This document shows, in pieces, positions 1 through 9,396 of a DNA stretch of 64,000 nucleotides (the stretch's first letter is position 1; every line of letters begins with the position of its first letter). This DNA comes from Planococcus shenhongbingii (GTDB taxonomy: Bacteria > Bacillota > Bacilli > Bacillales_A > Planococcaceae). A program made the translations under genes and the position numbers. Where the stretch lies: contig NZ_CP129235.1 of NCBI RefSeq assembly GCF_030413635.1, positions 2,542,001-2,606,000 on the forward strand. The letters run 5' to 3'. The notes beneath the pieces were generated by a model. The model worked only from the letters and a program-made list of their open reading frames with translations, had not been told where the DNA came from and searched no databases.

Positions 1-138
1 ACCAAAAATCCCATTCCAAAGGGCTGCATAACCAATTACCGGATTGTATCCACTAATGAGCATGATAATTGCCCCAACAAGCAATCCGAGAATTACTGAA
101 ATGACGGGGACCAGAATATTTGTTGCTCTAATCGACAT
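1..138 (-). CDS. nupP: Nucleoside ABC transporter permease NupP-like, N-terminal fragment
   Basis: Only the first 46 codons are inside the window; the gene runs off the left edge. It starts at an ATG (138-136) and reads MSIRATNILVPVISVILG followed by one hydrophobic segment (about residues 8-30), as expected for the first membrane helix of a permease in the BMP/nucleoside importer family. Its start overlaps the end of the ATPase gene by 11 bases, so the two are probably translationally coupled. In the family this subunit forms half of the membrane channel that passes guanosine or other nucleosides. The assignment rests mainly on position after the lipoprotein and ATPase genes. Confidence 0.75.
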   Translation of the reverse strand, partial: MSIRATNILVPVISVILGLLVGAIIMLISGYNPVIGYAALWNGIFG

Positions 139-1690
139 GCTGATCCTCCTTTACGCTATTTTCTTTTAGATTATCCTTTGAACGAACATGATGGCCGGCC
201 ATCAATAAGCCAAGTTCTTGTTCTGTTGTTTCTTCCGGAGTGACGATATCGACTATTTCGCCGTCATGAATAACAGCAATTCGGTCTGACACATTCATGA
301 CTTCATCCAATTCAAATGAAATCAACAGAACCGCTTTTCCGTTATCCCGCTGCTCAATCAAACGGCTATGGATAAATTCAATGGCTCCAACGTCCAAGCC
401 GCGTGTAGGCAAGGCGGCAATCAATAACTCTGGATTACGGTCCACTTCACGACCGATTATGGCTTTTTGCTGATTTCCTCCAGATAAAGCGCGTGCCGGT
501 TCATGCGGCCCTTGTGTGCGGACGTCATAAGCCTCGATAATATCCTTCGCTTTTTGATCAATTTTGTCGTAATCAATGATTCCGGATTTCGAAATTGGAG
601 ATCCGTAATAAGTCTGCAACGAGATATTATGGCCAATTGGGAAATCCAGCACCAAGCCATGTTTATGGCGGTCTTGCGGTATATGCCCAACTCCCGCTTC
701 GGTAACTTTTCGGGGTTTTAAATTTGTAATATTTTTCCCGTGTATTGAGATGATTCCATTTTTGACTTTGCGAAGTCCCGTAATTGCTTCAATTAGTTCT
801 GTTTGGCCATTTCCATCGATTCCTGCAATTCCGACAATTTCACCTTGGCGGACGGATAAACTCAAGTTTTTCACTTTATCTACTCCGCGGTAATCTTCTA
901 CCACCAAATCTTTAATATCCAAAATCACATCTTTTGGAGTTGCCGCTTTTTTCACAGTTTTAAATTCTACTTGGCGGCCAACCATCAGTGAAGCCAGCTC
1001 AGCTGGATTCGTTTCAGAAGTAATGACCGTTCCGACACCCTTCCCTTTACGGATAACCGTTACCCGGTCAGAAACATCCATGATTTCTTTTAATTTATGG
1101 GTGATTAAAATAATCGATTTGCCTTCTGCAATCAAGCGTTTCATGATCTGGATCAACTCGACGATTTCCTGCGGCGTCAATGAAGCTGTCGGTTCGTCGA
1201 AAATCAGGATTTCAGCGCCTCTGTACAATGTTTTCAGGATTTCCACGCGCTGCTGCATCCCAACTGAAATATCTTCAATAATGGCATGTGGATCAACGTT
1301 TAATCCATACTGTTCCGATACTTCCTGAACCCGTCTGGCCGCATCTTTTTTATTTGTGATGCCGAATTTTGTAGGCTCACTTCCCAGAATAATGTTTTCG
1401 GTTACCGAGAAATTCTCGACAAGCATAAAGTGCTGGTGCACCATTCCGATTCCCAAGTCATTGGCGACGTTAGGATCTGTGATATCGACTTTTTTTCCGC
1501 GCACACGAATTTCCCCGCCATCCGGCTGGTACAAACCGAAAAGAACGTTCATCAATGTTGACTTGCCTGCTCCGTTTTCCCCAAGCAATGCGTGAATTTC
1601 ACCCTTTTTCAACTGCAGAGTGATATTGTCATTGGCGACAAAATTCCCGAATACTTTACGGATATTGAGCATTTCGATTACATATTCCAC
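128..1690 (-). CDS. nupO: Nucleoside ABC transporter, ATP-binding protein (NupO-like)
   Basis: This is a 520-residue double ABC ATPase that powers uptake of substrate delivered by the lipoprotein NupN. The first half has Walker A GENGAGKST (about 37-45), a degenerate signature ISVGMQQR (about 141) and Walker B ILIFDEPT (about 161). The second half has a degenerate Walker A GIDGNGQTE and the signature LSGGNQQK, the normal asymmetric pattern for sugar/nucleoside importers. I chose the GTG at 1690 (MEYVIEMLNIRK) because GAAGGAG lies 7-9 bases before it and the family begins there; an upstream in-frame extension to 1810 runs into the nupN terminator and is unlikely. The substrate class is inferred from B. 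subtilis nupNOPQ; Listeria has the same cluster after its ftsK and GntR genes. Confidence 0.9.
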   Translation of the reverse strand: MEYVIEMLNIRKVFGNFVANDNITLQLKKGEIHALLGENGAGKSTLMNVLFGLYQPDGGEIRVRGKKVDITDPNVANDLGIGMVHQHFMLVENFSVTENIILGSEPTKFGITNKKDAARRVQEVSEQYGLNVDPHAIIEDISVGMQQRVEILKTLYRGAEILIFDEPTASLTPQEIVELIQIMKRLIAEGKSIILITHKLKEIMDVSDRVTVIRKGKGVGTVITSETNPAELASLMVGRQVEFKTVKKAATPKDVILDIKDLVVEDYRGVDKVKNLSLSVRQGEIVGIAGIDGNGQTELIEAITGLRKVKNGIISIHGKNITNLKPRKVTEAGVGHIPQDRHKHGLVLDFPIGHNISLQTYYGSPISKSGIIDYDKIDQKAKDIIEAYDVRTQGPHEPARALSGGNQQKAIIGREVDRNPELLIAALPTRGLDVGAIEFIHSRLIEQRDNGKAVLLISFELDEVMNVSDRIAVIHDGEIVDIVTPEETTEQELGLLMAGHHVRSKDNLKENSVKEDQHVD

Positions 1691-1793
1691 TGTTTTCACT
1701 CCTTCGAAAACTGCTGACTTCTTTTTTTTAAGTAATACAGGAAAGGTTTTTATTACTAAAAACCTTTCATCTATTACTAATTTTCTAAAAATA

Positions 1794-1834
1794 GACGTAA
1801 AAAAAATCATAAAGACCGGATAGCCCGGTCTTTA
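1794..1834 (-). terminator. Terminator between nupN and nupO
   Basis: On the minus strand AAAGACCGG and CCGGTCTTT form a 9-bp stem with a short loop, followed within a few bases by a run of eight T. It lies between the lipoprotein gene and the ATPase gene of one transport operon. It therefore probably lets only part of the transcription continue, giving more binding protein than membrane complex. Confidence 0.8.
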
Positions 1835-1873
1835 TGATGACCGTATCAACATATGTTTTATCACGATTGATTC

Positions 1874-1918
1874 AACTGACAATCAACGAGAATGCCCCAC
1901 TGATCAAGTTTTTCTTAT
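1874..1918. repeat. Degenerate copy of the dispersed repeat found upstream of pnp
   Basis: The stretch with CAACTGACAATCAACGAG and CCCCACTGATCAAG aligns with the repeat at 12960-13018 (CAACTATCAATCAGCG, then CCCCACTGATTGAAG). The loop is shortened and there are a few mismatches. It touches the 3' end of nupN (stop at 1915-1917). Confidence 0.5.
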
Positions 1919-2982
1919 TCAGACAAAGTTTCTGGCACTTTGATTTCGCCGCTGGCAATTTTCTCTTTGTATTCTTCGATTTTAGCCATCACGTCTTCAG
2001 GGATTGCGCCACGTGAATCAGCAAGGCCTACACCGTCTTCAGCTAAACCGTAAGTTACAGTTTCGCCGCCAGGGAATTTGCCATCTTTGGCTTTGTTTGA
2101 AATATCGATTACTGCCTGGTCAACGCCTTTAAGAACTGAAGTCAAAGTTACATTTGCATCGCCAACTTGGCCTTCGTCGTATTGGTCAGCATCAACACCG
2201 ATAACCCAGATATTTGCATTCGGATCAGCTTCTTTGCGTTCTTTTGCTTCGGTGAATACACCGTTGCCAGTACCGCCAGCAGCGTGGAATACAATATCCG
2301 CTCCTGCAGAGTACATGCGGTTAGCTGTTGTTTTACCCAATTCCGCTTTATCAAAAGCTCCTGTATATTGAACATCGACTTCAACTGCCGGGTCTACTGC
2401 TTTAACGCCTTCTTTGAACCCTGCTTCAAAGCGTTCGATAACTGGAATTTCCATACCGCCTACAAAGCCGATTTTTTTTGTTTCAGTCATCAAAGCTGCA
2501 GCTACTCCTGCAAGGTATGCTCCTTCTTGCTCTTTGAACAATACGCTCGCAACGTTCGGTGCATCTACAACTGCATCAATGATTGCAAGTTGTGCATCTG
2601 GCTGTTGCTCAGCAATTTCTTTTACAGCGCCTTCCATCAAGAACCCGATGCCGAAGACCACGTCAAAATCACGGCGGATCAAGTTGTTGAGGTTCGTGTT
2701 GTAATCAGCATCAGAAGCTGATTGCAGATAATCAATTCCGCCGTCCCCTTTTTTAAGGCCGTTTTCTTCACCAAAAGCTTGTAGTCCTTCCCAAGCTGAT
2801 TGGTTGAATGATTTGTCATCCACGCCACCGACGTCTGTTACCATTGCTACTGAGAAATCGCTCGCTTCTCCGCCGCTTCCAGTATCACCAGTAGAAGCGC
2901 CTTCTTCGCTGCCACATGCAGCAAGCATAGTGCCTGCAGCAAGCATTACAGATAGACCAAGACCAAATTTACGTTTAATCAA
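1915..2982 (-). CDS. nupN: BMP-family nucleoside-binding lipoprotein (NupN/TcsA-like)
   Basis: This is the extracytoplasmic substrate-binding lipoprotein of the ABC importer, about 355 residues. The N-terminus is a lipoprotein signal peptide ([17 protein letters not shown], then lipobox LAAC); the Cys would be lipidated after cleavage. A Gly/Ser/Glu-rich linker leads into the BMP-type periplasmic-binding fold ([20 protein letters not shown] is typical). I chose the TTG at 2982 because GGGGG sits 8 bases before it; a TTG five codons upstream would place this Shine-Dalgarno sequence inside the coding region. Family members bind purine nucleosides; the exact ligand cannot be read from the sequence. 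It follows the GntR gene by about 50 bases and is separated from nupO by a terminator. Confidence 0.9.
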   Translation of the reverse strand: MIKRKFGLGLSVMLAAGTMLAACGSEEGASTGDTGSGGEASDFSVAMVTDVGGVDDKSFNQSAWEGLQAFGEENGLKKGDGGIDYLQSASDADYNTNLNNLIRRDFDVVFGIGFLMEGAVKEIAEQQPDAQLAIIDAVVDAPNVASVLFKEQEGAYLAGVAAALMTETKKIGFVGGMEIPVIERFEAGFKEGVKAVDPAVEVDVQYTGAFDKAELGKTTANRMYSAGADIVFHAAGGTGNGVFTEAKERKEADPNANIWVIGVDADQYDEGQVGDANVTLTSVLKGVDQAVIDISNKAKDGKFPGGETVTYGLAEDGVGLADSRGAIPEDVMAKIEEYKEKIASGEIKVPETLSE

Positions 2983-3030
2983 TGTAATAACCCCCAAGAA
3001 ATTTTATCATATTAGCAGGAATTTGCCGTT

Positions 3031-3759
3031 TTACACACGTTTTCGAACTACATGGAAACTGAATTTATCAGCCCTGAAGTAGTTCTTTGAGTAAAGCACC
3101 ACTCGATCGTCCTCATCGTAATGGAGCTGCTTTAATTCGAGTAATGCTGTTTCGGGATCACATTCCAAAATCGGCGAAGCTTGTTCATGATAGCCAATTG
3201 GATCAATATATGTGACCGCATAGGAAATGTGTATATTCCCAGACTCCTCTAATGCAGAGAAGATGGAACTTTCTTTGCGTCCGAGAAAATCGACTGGCAA
3301 ATATGCGGAAGGAACTTTGTCAATGCAATAAACGACAGGTTCTCCATTTGCCGTCCGGACGCGTTCAATAGTTATGACAGTCTCATCGTTTTCGCAATGA
3401 AAGCGTTTTATATCATCTTCAGAAGATGGAGCCTCGGAAGTACTTAAGTAAATAGCACCTGGCTCCATTCCTGCTTGGCGGATCATATCCGAGACACTTG
3501 TCAATTGTTCAATGCCCGATGTAAACACCGGTTTCGCATTGACAAAAGTGCCGACTCCATGCCGTCTGACGATAATATTATCTTCTTCCAACAGCCGCAG
3601 CGCCTCTCTTAAAGTAGCGCGGCTGACTCCCAGTGTTTTAGCTAGTTCGAATTCGGATGGCAACTTCTCTTTCTCTTTGTACAAACCGGCAGCAATATCC
3701 TGCTTCATTCGATCAATCACTTGGAGATACAAAGCACGATGATCCGATTTTATTGTCAT
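3031..3759 (-). CDS. GntR/HutC-family regulator with UTRA domain (YmfC-like)
   Basis: This is a 242-residue transcription factor. The N-terminal winged helix (about 8-75) contains [20 protein letters not shown] and HGVGTFV, classic GntR motifs. The C-terminal UTRA domain (about 95-238) is the expected effector-binding part. The ATG at 3759 is chosen over a TTG 15 bases upstream because GGTGGTG then serves as the ribosome binding site. The position, just after the SpoIIIE-type gene, matches ymfC in B. subtilis. It lies directly before the nucleoside importer, so regulation of that importer is plausible but not shown. A palindrome in its own leader (3783-3796) suggests autoregulation. Confidence 0.9.
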   Translation of the reverse strand: MTIKSDHRALYLQVIDRMKQDIAAGLYKEKEKLPSEFELAKTLGVSRATLREALRLLEEDNIIVRRHGVGTFVNAKPVFTSGIEQLTSVSDMIRQAGMEPGAIYLSTSEAPSSEDDIKRFHCENDETVITIERVRTANGEPVVYCIDKVPSAYLPVDFLGRKESSIFSALEESGNIHISYAVTYIDPIGYHEQASPILECDPETALLELKQLHYDEDDRVVLYSKNYFRADKFSFHVVRKRV

Positions 3760-3782
3760 ACGATTCACCACCAATGACAGAG

Positions 3783-3796
3783 ATCAGACATCTGAT
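3783..3796. promoter_or_regulatory. Perfect 14-bp palindrome, candidate GntR operator
   Basis: ATCAGACATCTGAT reads the same on both strands. It lies 24 bases before the regulator's ATG, downstream of a possible -10 (TATAGT near 3823). A second half-site (ATCAGA) occurs at 3814-3819. Position and symmetry fit an autoregulatory operator of a GntR/HutC protein, but the sequence is not a consensus I recognise. Confidence 0.45.
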
Positions 3797-3887
3797 GTAA
3801 AACATTCCTACTAATCAGAATTACTATAACACTTATTCAAGATGAAATAAATAGTCTTTTGTCGAATTTCGCGAATTTTATTTTCAA

Positions 3888-3914
3888 AAAAAGTAATTGA
3901 TGTAATCAATACGT
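3888..3914 (-). terminator. Probable terminator after ftsK/spoIIIE
   Basis: On the minus strand ATTGAT-TAC-ATCAAT is followed closely by a run of seven T. The stem is short and AT-rich, so this may be a weak terminator. Confidence 0.5.
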
Positions 3915-3934
3915 CACAAAAAATGCGAAGTTTT

Positions 3935-6241
3935 TTAATAATCCTCCTGCTTTGGAACTAATACTGTGCGTGGTTTGCTTCCTTCATAAGGACCTACAAC
4001 ACCTCGCTGTTCCATTTGGTCTATAATGCGGGCTGCCCGCGAATAGCCAACCCGGAAGCGTCTTTGCAGCATCGATACCGATGCCGTCTGCATTTCAGAA
4101 ACCAGTTGGACCGCTTCGTCATATATTTCATCTGTCTCGTCTTCTATAGCGGTTTCTTCAATTTCCGAAGGAATCATGTCTTCCTGGTATTGCGCTTTTT
4201 GCTGTTCAATAGCAAAGTCGACGATTTTTTCCACTTCGGAATCCGATAGGAACGCGCCTTGGACCCGGACCGGTTTCGATTTTCCTGCCCCTAGGAACAG
4301 CATGTCTCCACGGCCCAGCAATTTTTCCGCTCCACCCATATCCAGGATGGTGCGTGAGTCGATGGCAGATGAAACAGCAAACGCGATCCGCGAAGGAATA
4401 TTCGCTTTGATGACCCCTGTAATGACATTTACACTCGGGCGCTGTGTAGCGATGATCAAATGGATTCCAGCGGCCCGTGCCATTTGCGCCAAGCGTGTGA
4501 TGGCATCTTCCACATCGTTTGAAGCAACCATCATCAAGTCCGCCAATTCATCGACGATGACAACGATAAATGGCAGTTTTGGATGCTTTTCTTCGTTTTC
4601 TTCATTGAATATCCGTACGTAATCGTTATAGCCTTCGATATTGCGGGTTCCAGTATGGGAGAACAATTCATATCTCCGTTCCATTTCCGAAACAATTTTC
4701 TTCAATGCCTGGGCCGCTTTTCTAGGATCTGTCACGACCGGCGCCAATAAATGCGGAATGCCGTTATAGACATTCAGTTCAACCATCTTCGGATCGATCA
4801 TCATCATTTTCACTTCATGCGGTTTCGCCCGCATGATGATGCTCGTAATAATACCGTTGATGCATACCGACTTCCCGCTTCCTGTCGAACCGGCAACCAG
4901 CAGGTGAGGCATTTTGTTGAGTTCCGTCATGACGGCTTGTCCGGTAACATCCCGCCCAAGGCCGAACAGCAGCTTCGATTCAGGTTTATTGTTCTCTTCG
5001 GATTCCAATACTTCACGCAGCGAAACGATGGCCACTTCAGAGTTCGGCACTTCAATGCCGATCGCCGACTTGCCAGGAATCGGTGCTTCAATCCGGATGT
5101 CACGAGCCGCAAGAGCCAACGCCAGATCATCGTGAAGCGCAACAATTTTACTGACTTTCACTCCTGTATCCGGCAGCACTTCATATTTCGTAACTGCTGG
5201 ACCCATATGCACTTGAGTGACTTTTGCCCGCACGCCGAAACTTTGGAATGTTTTTTCCAGCTTTTTAGCGTTTTTCTGAATGCCAGCGTATTCTCCGCTT
5301 TGGTCACTGTGTGGAGGCAATGTCAGCAAATCAAGCGGCGGCAATTGATATTCCTCGTTTTCCATTTCTTCTCCTGCAGACAAAGTAACTGCTCCAGCTT
5401 CGTCCGCTTTGATATCTTCAGCCGGCACTTCCGCTTTTTTAGGACGGACATTTTCAGTAAACGCCGATATGATTGGTTCTTCATGCTGCATCACATCGAC
5501 CGTTTCTTCTTCTTCAGGGTCGAGGGCTTCATCCACTTCAATCACTTGTTCGGGCTGCACTTTTTTGCGCGGCGCCGACAACCTATTCGGTTTCGGCTTG
5601 CTTTGCTTCAAACGAGTTAATGTCGATTTCAAGACCGGACGCAAACTAGGCACTTTCTCTGCCAAATAAGGAGCGGCCGTTTTTCCTGTAAGAATAATCG
5701 CTCCGATTGACAGTAGAATCAAAGCAATAATCCATGTCCCGGCCGTATCGAACAATAAATGGAACATGGCATATAACACTGCCCCCATCATACCGCCGCC
5801 GCTAGCTGTATAAGTCTCCCAAACTGACCCGGTGACTTTAGTTGACCGGATGGTCTCTGCTATCACATTGCCGGATGTAATAGGTAAAATAGAACCCGAT
5901 GCCCAAATCAAGTGGCAAATTAACAGAGTTCCTGTTATTAAAAACAATGAACTTGCAGCGATTTTCAGGCGGGGTTTTGGCCAACGCCGTTTAACCATTA
6001 TATGTGCTGCTAACAGCAATAACAGGATTGGGACAAAAATCGCCAAATATCCTGTCAATAATTCGGTTATATTTAATAATGTTTTTCCTATGATTCCTAA
6101 CTGAAAAGCCATCAAGACCGCAACGCCGATCATCAGCAGCCCGATGACTTCATATCCAATCATGGACATCGGCTGCTTCTTTTTTTTGGCTGCCGGCTTT
6201 TTCTTAACTGGTGCCTTTTTTCTTGCCTGTGCCCGTGGCAT
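3935..6241 (-). CDS. ftsK: DNA translocase FtsK/SpoIIIE family
   Basis: This is a 768-residue membrane-anchored motor that pumps chromosomal DNA through the closing division septum. A lysine-rich start is followed by about four hydrophobic segments (roughly 30-50, 58-80, 94-114 and 150-187). An acidic linker (about 230-300) leads to the RecA-like motor with Walker A GSTGSGKS (451-458). A C-terminal winged-helix gamma domain (about 695-760, with [17 protein letters not shown]) reads oriented DNA motifs. Length and position match SpoIIIE of B. subtilis rather than the longer SftA. No sporulation genes are seen nearby, so a role in vegetative chromosome segregation is inferred. ATG at 6241 with GAGGGA upstream. 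Confidence 0.93.
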   Translation of the reverse strand: MPRAQARKKAPVKKKPAAKKKKQPMSMIGYEVIGLLMIGVAVLMAFQLGIIGKTLLNITELLTGYLAIFVPILLLLLAAHIMVKRRWPKPRLKIAASSLFLITGTLLICHLIWASGSILPITSGNVIAETIRSTKVTGSVWETYTASGGGMMGAVLYAMFHLLFDTAGTWIIALILLSIGAIILTGKTAAPYLAEKVPSLRPVLKSTLTRLKQSKPKPNRLSAPRKKVQPEQVIEVDEALDPEEEETVDVMQHEEPIISAFTENVRPKKAEVPAEDIKADEAGAVTLSAGEEMENEEYQLPPLDLLTLPPHSDQSGEYAGIQKNAKKLEKTFQSFGVRAKVTQVHMGPAVTKYEVLPDTGVKVSKIVALHDDLALALAARDIRIEAPIPGKSAIGIEVPNSEVAIVSLREVLESEENNKPESKLLFGLGRDVTGQAVMTELNKMPHLLVAGSTGSGKSVCINGIITSIIMRAKPHEVKMMMIDPKMVELNVYNGIPHLLAPVVTDPRKAAQALKKIVSEMERRYELFSHTGTRNIEGYNDYVRIFNEENEEKHPKLPFIVVIVDELADLMMVASNDVEDAITRLAQMARAAGIHLIIATQRPSVNVITGVIKANIPSRIAFAVSSAIDSRTILDMGGAEKLLGRGDMLFLGAGKSKPVRVQGAFLSDSEVEKIVDFAIEQQKAQYQEDMIPSEIEETAIEDETDEIYDEAVQLVSEMQTASVSMLQRRFRVGYSRAARIIDQMEQRGVVGPYEGSKPRTVLVPKQEDY

Positions 6242-6263
6242 ATTGATCCCTCGTTTCCTAAAA

Positions 6264-6311
6264 ATTGAAAAAGGATTTCCACCGAGTAGTTCGGTATGGA
6301 AATCCTTTCAC
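6264..6311 (-). terminator. Terminator after rnjB
   Basis: AAAGGATTTCCA and TGGAAATCCTTT form a 12-bp arm pair, extended by CCGA/TCGG near the loop. The 3' arm is followed by T-rich sequence on the minus strand. Confidence 0.8.
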
Positions 6312-6322
6312 TTTTTTCTTTC

Positions 6323-7990
6323 TTAATATTCCATAATAATCGGAATGATCATCGGACGGCGTTTTGTTTGTTGGAATAAATAAGAATTCAGTGTGTCACG
6401 AATTTCCTGTTTGATGTTATTCCATTCAAAAGCGTCTTTCACCACATATTTCTCGACAATTTTACGGACCAATTGAGTGGATTCTTCCATAAGCTGCTCT
6501 GATTCGCGGACATAAACAAAGCCGCGGGAAATCATTTCAGGTCCGGATGCAATTTTCTTTTCTTTGCGGTTTAATGTTACCACTACAATAAAGATGCCGT
6601 CTTGCGAAAGAAGTTTGCGGTCCCGAAGAACAATGTTGCCAACATCTCCGATTCCGATTCCGTCAATCAGCACATTGCCGGCAGTAACACGGCCGCTCAT
6701 ACGAACTTTTCCGCCTTTGTATTCGACGATATCCCCTTTATCTGCAATAAAGATATCCGACTTATGCATACCGATTTGCTGTGCCAATTTCGAATGGGCA
6801 ATCAGCATTTTGTATTCCCCTTGGATTGGGATGAAGTATTTCGGCTTCATCATGTTCAGCATCATCTTCAGGTCTTCCTGGCTTCCGTGTCCGGATACGT
6901 GAACTTTCTTGCTCGATGTCAGTACATTCGCTCCGGCTTTCGCCAATTTGTTCATTGTCTGGAACATCTGGACTTCCATGCCTGGAGACGGTGTAAAGGT
7001 GATCATCACTGTGTCGGTGTCTTTGATTTTTACATCTTTATGCTGTTTACGCACCATTTTGTCCAAAGCTTCAAGCGGTTCACCTTGGTTGCCTGTTACG
7101 ATAATCACGACTTCTTCATCTCGGTACTGCTCAAGCTCTTTTACCGAAATGACAGTCTCTTCATCGACTTCCAAATAGCCGAGCCGCAATCCGACTTCAT
7201 AGCTGCTTTCAAGGCTTTTCCCAACCACTGCCACTTTTTTCCCTGTAGCTTTGGCAATATCGAATACTTGCTGGATCCGGATGAAGTTGGATGAATACAG
7301 CGATACTAAAATACGGCCTTCAGCTGCCAGGAATGCAGACAATAAATGGTCTGCCACAACTGTTTCAGGAGTTGTATGCCCTGGGCGTTCCGCTTCTGTA
7401 GAGTCTGACAGCAAAATCAAGACGCCGTCTTCTCCCAATTTTGCCATTTTAGCAATATCGGGCTTATAGCTTCCTTTTGCAGATTGGTCGAACTTGAATT
7501 CTCCCGTATGGACAATAGCGCCTTCCGATGTGTGGAAGACAATTCCAAGCGCATCCGGAATACTATGTGTTGTGTGGAAAAACGTCACATGAGTTTTATC
7601 AAAATTCATGCGGCTTTTGTTCGTCACTTCGAAAAATTTCACATGCTTCAGTGAACCTTGTTCTTTAATATGCTCTTTCGCTAAAGCTATGGTCAATTTA
7701 GATCCATAAACTGGCGCCTGGATTTTTTTCAGCAAATATGCAATTGATCCAATTGCATCTTCATGGCCATGAGTCAGGAAAATCCCTTTCACACGGTCTT
7801 TGTTTTCCTCTAGAAATGATATGTCTGGGATAACAATATCGATGCCAAGCATTTCATTTTCCGGGAACATCAAGCCGCTGTCGACGACAAATAAATCTTC
7901 ATCGATTTCGACGACATACATCGCTTTACCGATTTCTCCAACTCCGCCAAGCGGAATCACTCTAATTAATTCATTTTTTATTTTACTCAA
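6323..7990 (-). CDS. rnjB: Ribonuclease J2
   Basis: This is a 555-residue metallo-beta-lactamase/beta-CASP ribonuclease, the partner of RNase J1 in the mRNA decay and RNA maturation complex. The motif at about 74-81 is HGHEDAIG; RNase J1 enzymes have HGHEDHIG, and the missing metal-ligand His is typical of the weakly active J2 subunit. The C-terminal motif HVSGHGSQEDL is present. It starts with TTG at 7990 behind a strong GGAGG. B. subtilis has dapG and dapA between asd and this gene and tepA after it; neither is present here. Confidence 0.93.
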   Translation of the reverse strand: MSKIKNELIRVIPLGGVGEIGKAMYVVEIDEDLFVVDSGLMFPENEMLGIDIVIPDISFLEENKDRVKGIFLTHGHEDAIGSIAYLLKKIQAPVYGSKLTIALAKEHIKEQGSLKHVKFFEVTNKSRMNFDKTHVTFFHTTHSIPDALGIVFHTSEGAIVHTGEFKFDQSAKGSYKPDIAKMAKLGEDGVLILLSDSTEAERPGHTTPETVVADHLLSAFLAAEGRILVSLYSSNFIRIQQVFDIAKATGKKVAVVGKSLESSYEVGLRLGYLEVDEETVISVKELEQYRDEEVVIIVTGNQGEPLEALDKMVRKQHKDVKIKDTDTVMITFTPSPGMEVQMFQTMNKLAKAGANVLTSSKKVHVSGHGSQEDLKMMLNMMKPKYFIPIQGEYKMLIAHSKLAQQIGMHKSDIFIADKGDIVEYKGGKVRMSGRVTAGNVLIDGIGIGDVGNIVLRDRKLLSQDGIFIVVVTLNRKEKKIASGPEMISRGFVYVRESEQLMEESTQLVRKIVEKYVVKDAFEWNNIKQEIRDTLNSYLFQQTKRRPMIIPIIMEY

Positions 7991-8065
7991 TTTATTTCCT
8001 CCTATAATTTACCCGTACACATCCATAGACTTTATTATACGGGAATCTTTGTAAACAGTCCAAAG

Positions 8066-8101
8066 AAAAAAATAAACCGGAGCGGCGTCCGGTTTATTTT
8101 A
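8066..8101 (-). terminator. Terminator after asd
   Basis: AAATAAACCGG and CCGGTTTATTT form an 11-bp stem with an eight-base loop. The continuation on the minus strand is T-rich. Confidence 0.85.
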
Positions 8102-8127
8102 GGCGTCTTTTCATATTCAAATCTATT

Positions 8128-9162
8128 TTAAACAATTCCTTGTTCAATCATTGACTCAGCGATTTGAACGGAGTTCAGTGCTGCGCCTTTCACCAAATTA
8201 TCGGCTACTACCCATAAGTGGAATCCTTTTGGATTATCCAGATCTTGGCGGATTCGTCCAACAAAGACTTCATCAAGGCCAGTAGCCATCAACGGCATCG
8301 GATATACCTGATTGGCCGGATCGTCCATTAATTCCACTCCTGGTGCTGCAGCGATTGCCTGTTTCACTTCTTCCACTGTTGGCGCAGCTTCTAGCTCAAC
8401 ATACACCGATTCCGAATGCCCAGTCACTACAGGCAGCCGGACGCATGTAGCGGCAACCGATAAGGTATCATCATGCATAATCTTCTTTGTTTCATTTATC
8501 ATCTTCATTTCTTCATACGTATAGCCATTGTCAGTAAACTGATCAATTTGCGGAATAGCATTGAATGCGATTGGGTAGTGGCGCTCTGCTGATTTCACTG
8601 GCAGCACTTTCGCTTCTGCATTCGGGGCATTGTCAAAATCCGCCGCCTGGTTCTTCAATTCATTGATGGCGTTAATCCCAGCACCTGAAACAGCCTGGTA
8701 CGTTGAAACCACAATCTTATTTAAACCGAATTGTTCTTTCAACGGCTGCAAGGCACAAACCATTTGAATCGTGGAGCAGTTAGGGTTGGCAATGATTCCT
8801 TTATGCTCAGCGATATCGGTTTTATTGACTTCCGGCACGACGAGCGGCACTTCTTTATCCATGCGGAAAGCGCTCGTATTGTCGATGACTACAGCTCCGC
8901 GCTTAACTGCTTCCGGAGCGAATTTTTCCGAAATACTTCCTCCAGCACTGAATAAGGCTATATCAATGCCTTCAAAAGATTCGGGAACCGCTTCTTGTAC
9001 TGTATATGTTTTTCCTTTAAATTCAATTTCCTGTCCAGCTGAACGGCTCGATGCCAAGAAAACAATCTCTTTAATAGGAAAGTTTCTTTTTTCCAGCTGT
9101 TCTATCATTTGTTGTCCAACTGCTCCTGTTGCTCCCATAATTGCTACATTAAATGTTTTCAA
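8128..9162 (-). CDS. asd: Aspartate-semialdehyde dehydrogenase
   Basis: This 344-residue cytoplasmic enzyme reduces aspartyl phosphate to aspartate semialdehyde with NADPH, the branch point to lysine/diaminopimelate, threonine and methionine. The N-terminal nucleotide-binding loop is GATGAVGQQM (about 10-19). The catalytic cysteine is in NPNCST (Cys129). The Gln-containing motif YQAVSGAG and the ligand-binding RLPVVTGHSE follow. It starts with TTG at 9162 behind GAAGGAGAGAG. It stands alone between two terminators, without the dapG/dapA or dipicolinate synthase genes that surround it in B. subtilis. Confidence 0.95.
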   Translation of the reverse strand: MKTFNVAIMGATGAVGQQMIEQLEKRNFPIKEIVFLASSRSAGQEIEFKGKTYTVQEAVPESFEGIDIALFSAGGSISEKFAPEAVKRGAVVIDNTSAFRMDKEVPLVVPEVNKTDIAEHKGIIANPNCSTIQMVCALQPLKEQFGLNKIVVSTYQAVSGAGINAINELKNQAADFDNAPNAEAKVLPVKSAERHYPIAFNAIPQIDQFTDNGYTYEEMKMINETKKIMHDDTLSVAATCVRLPVVTGHSESVYVELEAAPTVEEVKQAIAAAPGVELMDDPANQVYPMPLMATGLDEVFVGRIRQDLDNPKGFHLWVVADNLVKGAALNSVQIAESMIEQGIV

Positions 9163-9263
9163 ATGACTCTCTCCTTCAGTAATGATTGGCGTTATTGTAC
9201 CATAATTTACTGCACTAGAGGAATGACTTGTGTTTAAATAGTAAGTTATTTTAGATTTTTATA

Positions 9264-9284
9264 TAAAATTCAACTAATTGTCAA
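9264..9284 (-). promoter_or_regulatory. asd: Possible asd promoter
   Basis: On the minus strand TTGACA (9279-9284) is followed by AT-rich sequence with TATAAA 15 bases on. Spacing is short for a SigA promoter, though TAAAAA at a spacing of 17 is an alternative -10. It lies about 100 bases before asd. Confidence 0.4.
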
Positions 9285-9365
9285 TTCTCGAACTTCATTT
9301 AATTTATTTTCCCTTCAAGGCGAAAATGGCTTTTGAGTGCGATTGGCTTTCAAATTTCCGCCCAT

Positions 9366-9396
9366 AAAAAAAGCCCCCTCATTTTTAAGGGAGCTT
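9366..9396 (-). terminator. Terminator after the M16 peptidase gene
   Basis: AAGCTCCC and GGGGGCTT (one G-T pair) form the stem, followed by TTTTTTTAT on the minus strand. The upstream arm overlaps the stop codon of the peptidase gene. Confidence 0.8.

Noticed and set aside
2167..2721. 184-codon open frame on the plus strand, and similar long antisense frames inside ftsK, rnjB, pnp, infB and smc
   Set aside because: All lie opposite strongly conserved genes and have low-quality composition. They are shadows of those genes.
2983..3030. CodY box upstream of nupN
   Set aside because: The purine importer is a CodY target in B. subtilis, but no acceptable AATTTTCWGAAAATT-like sequence is visible in the short gap.
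4751..5620. 289-codon open frame on the plus strand
   Set aside because: It is antisense to the FtsK/SpoIIIE gene, rich in His/Phe/Arg from reverse-complemented codons, has no ribosome binding site and no family resemblance.
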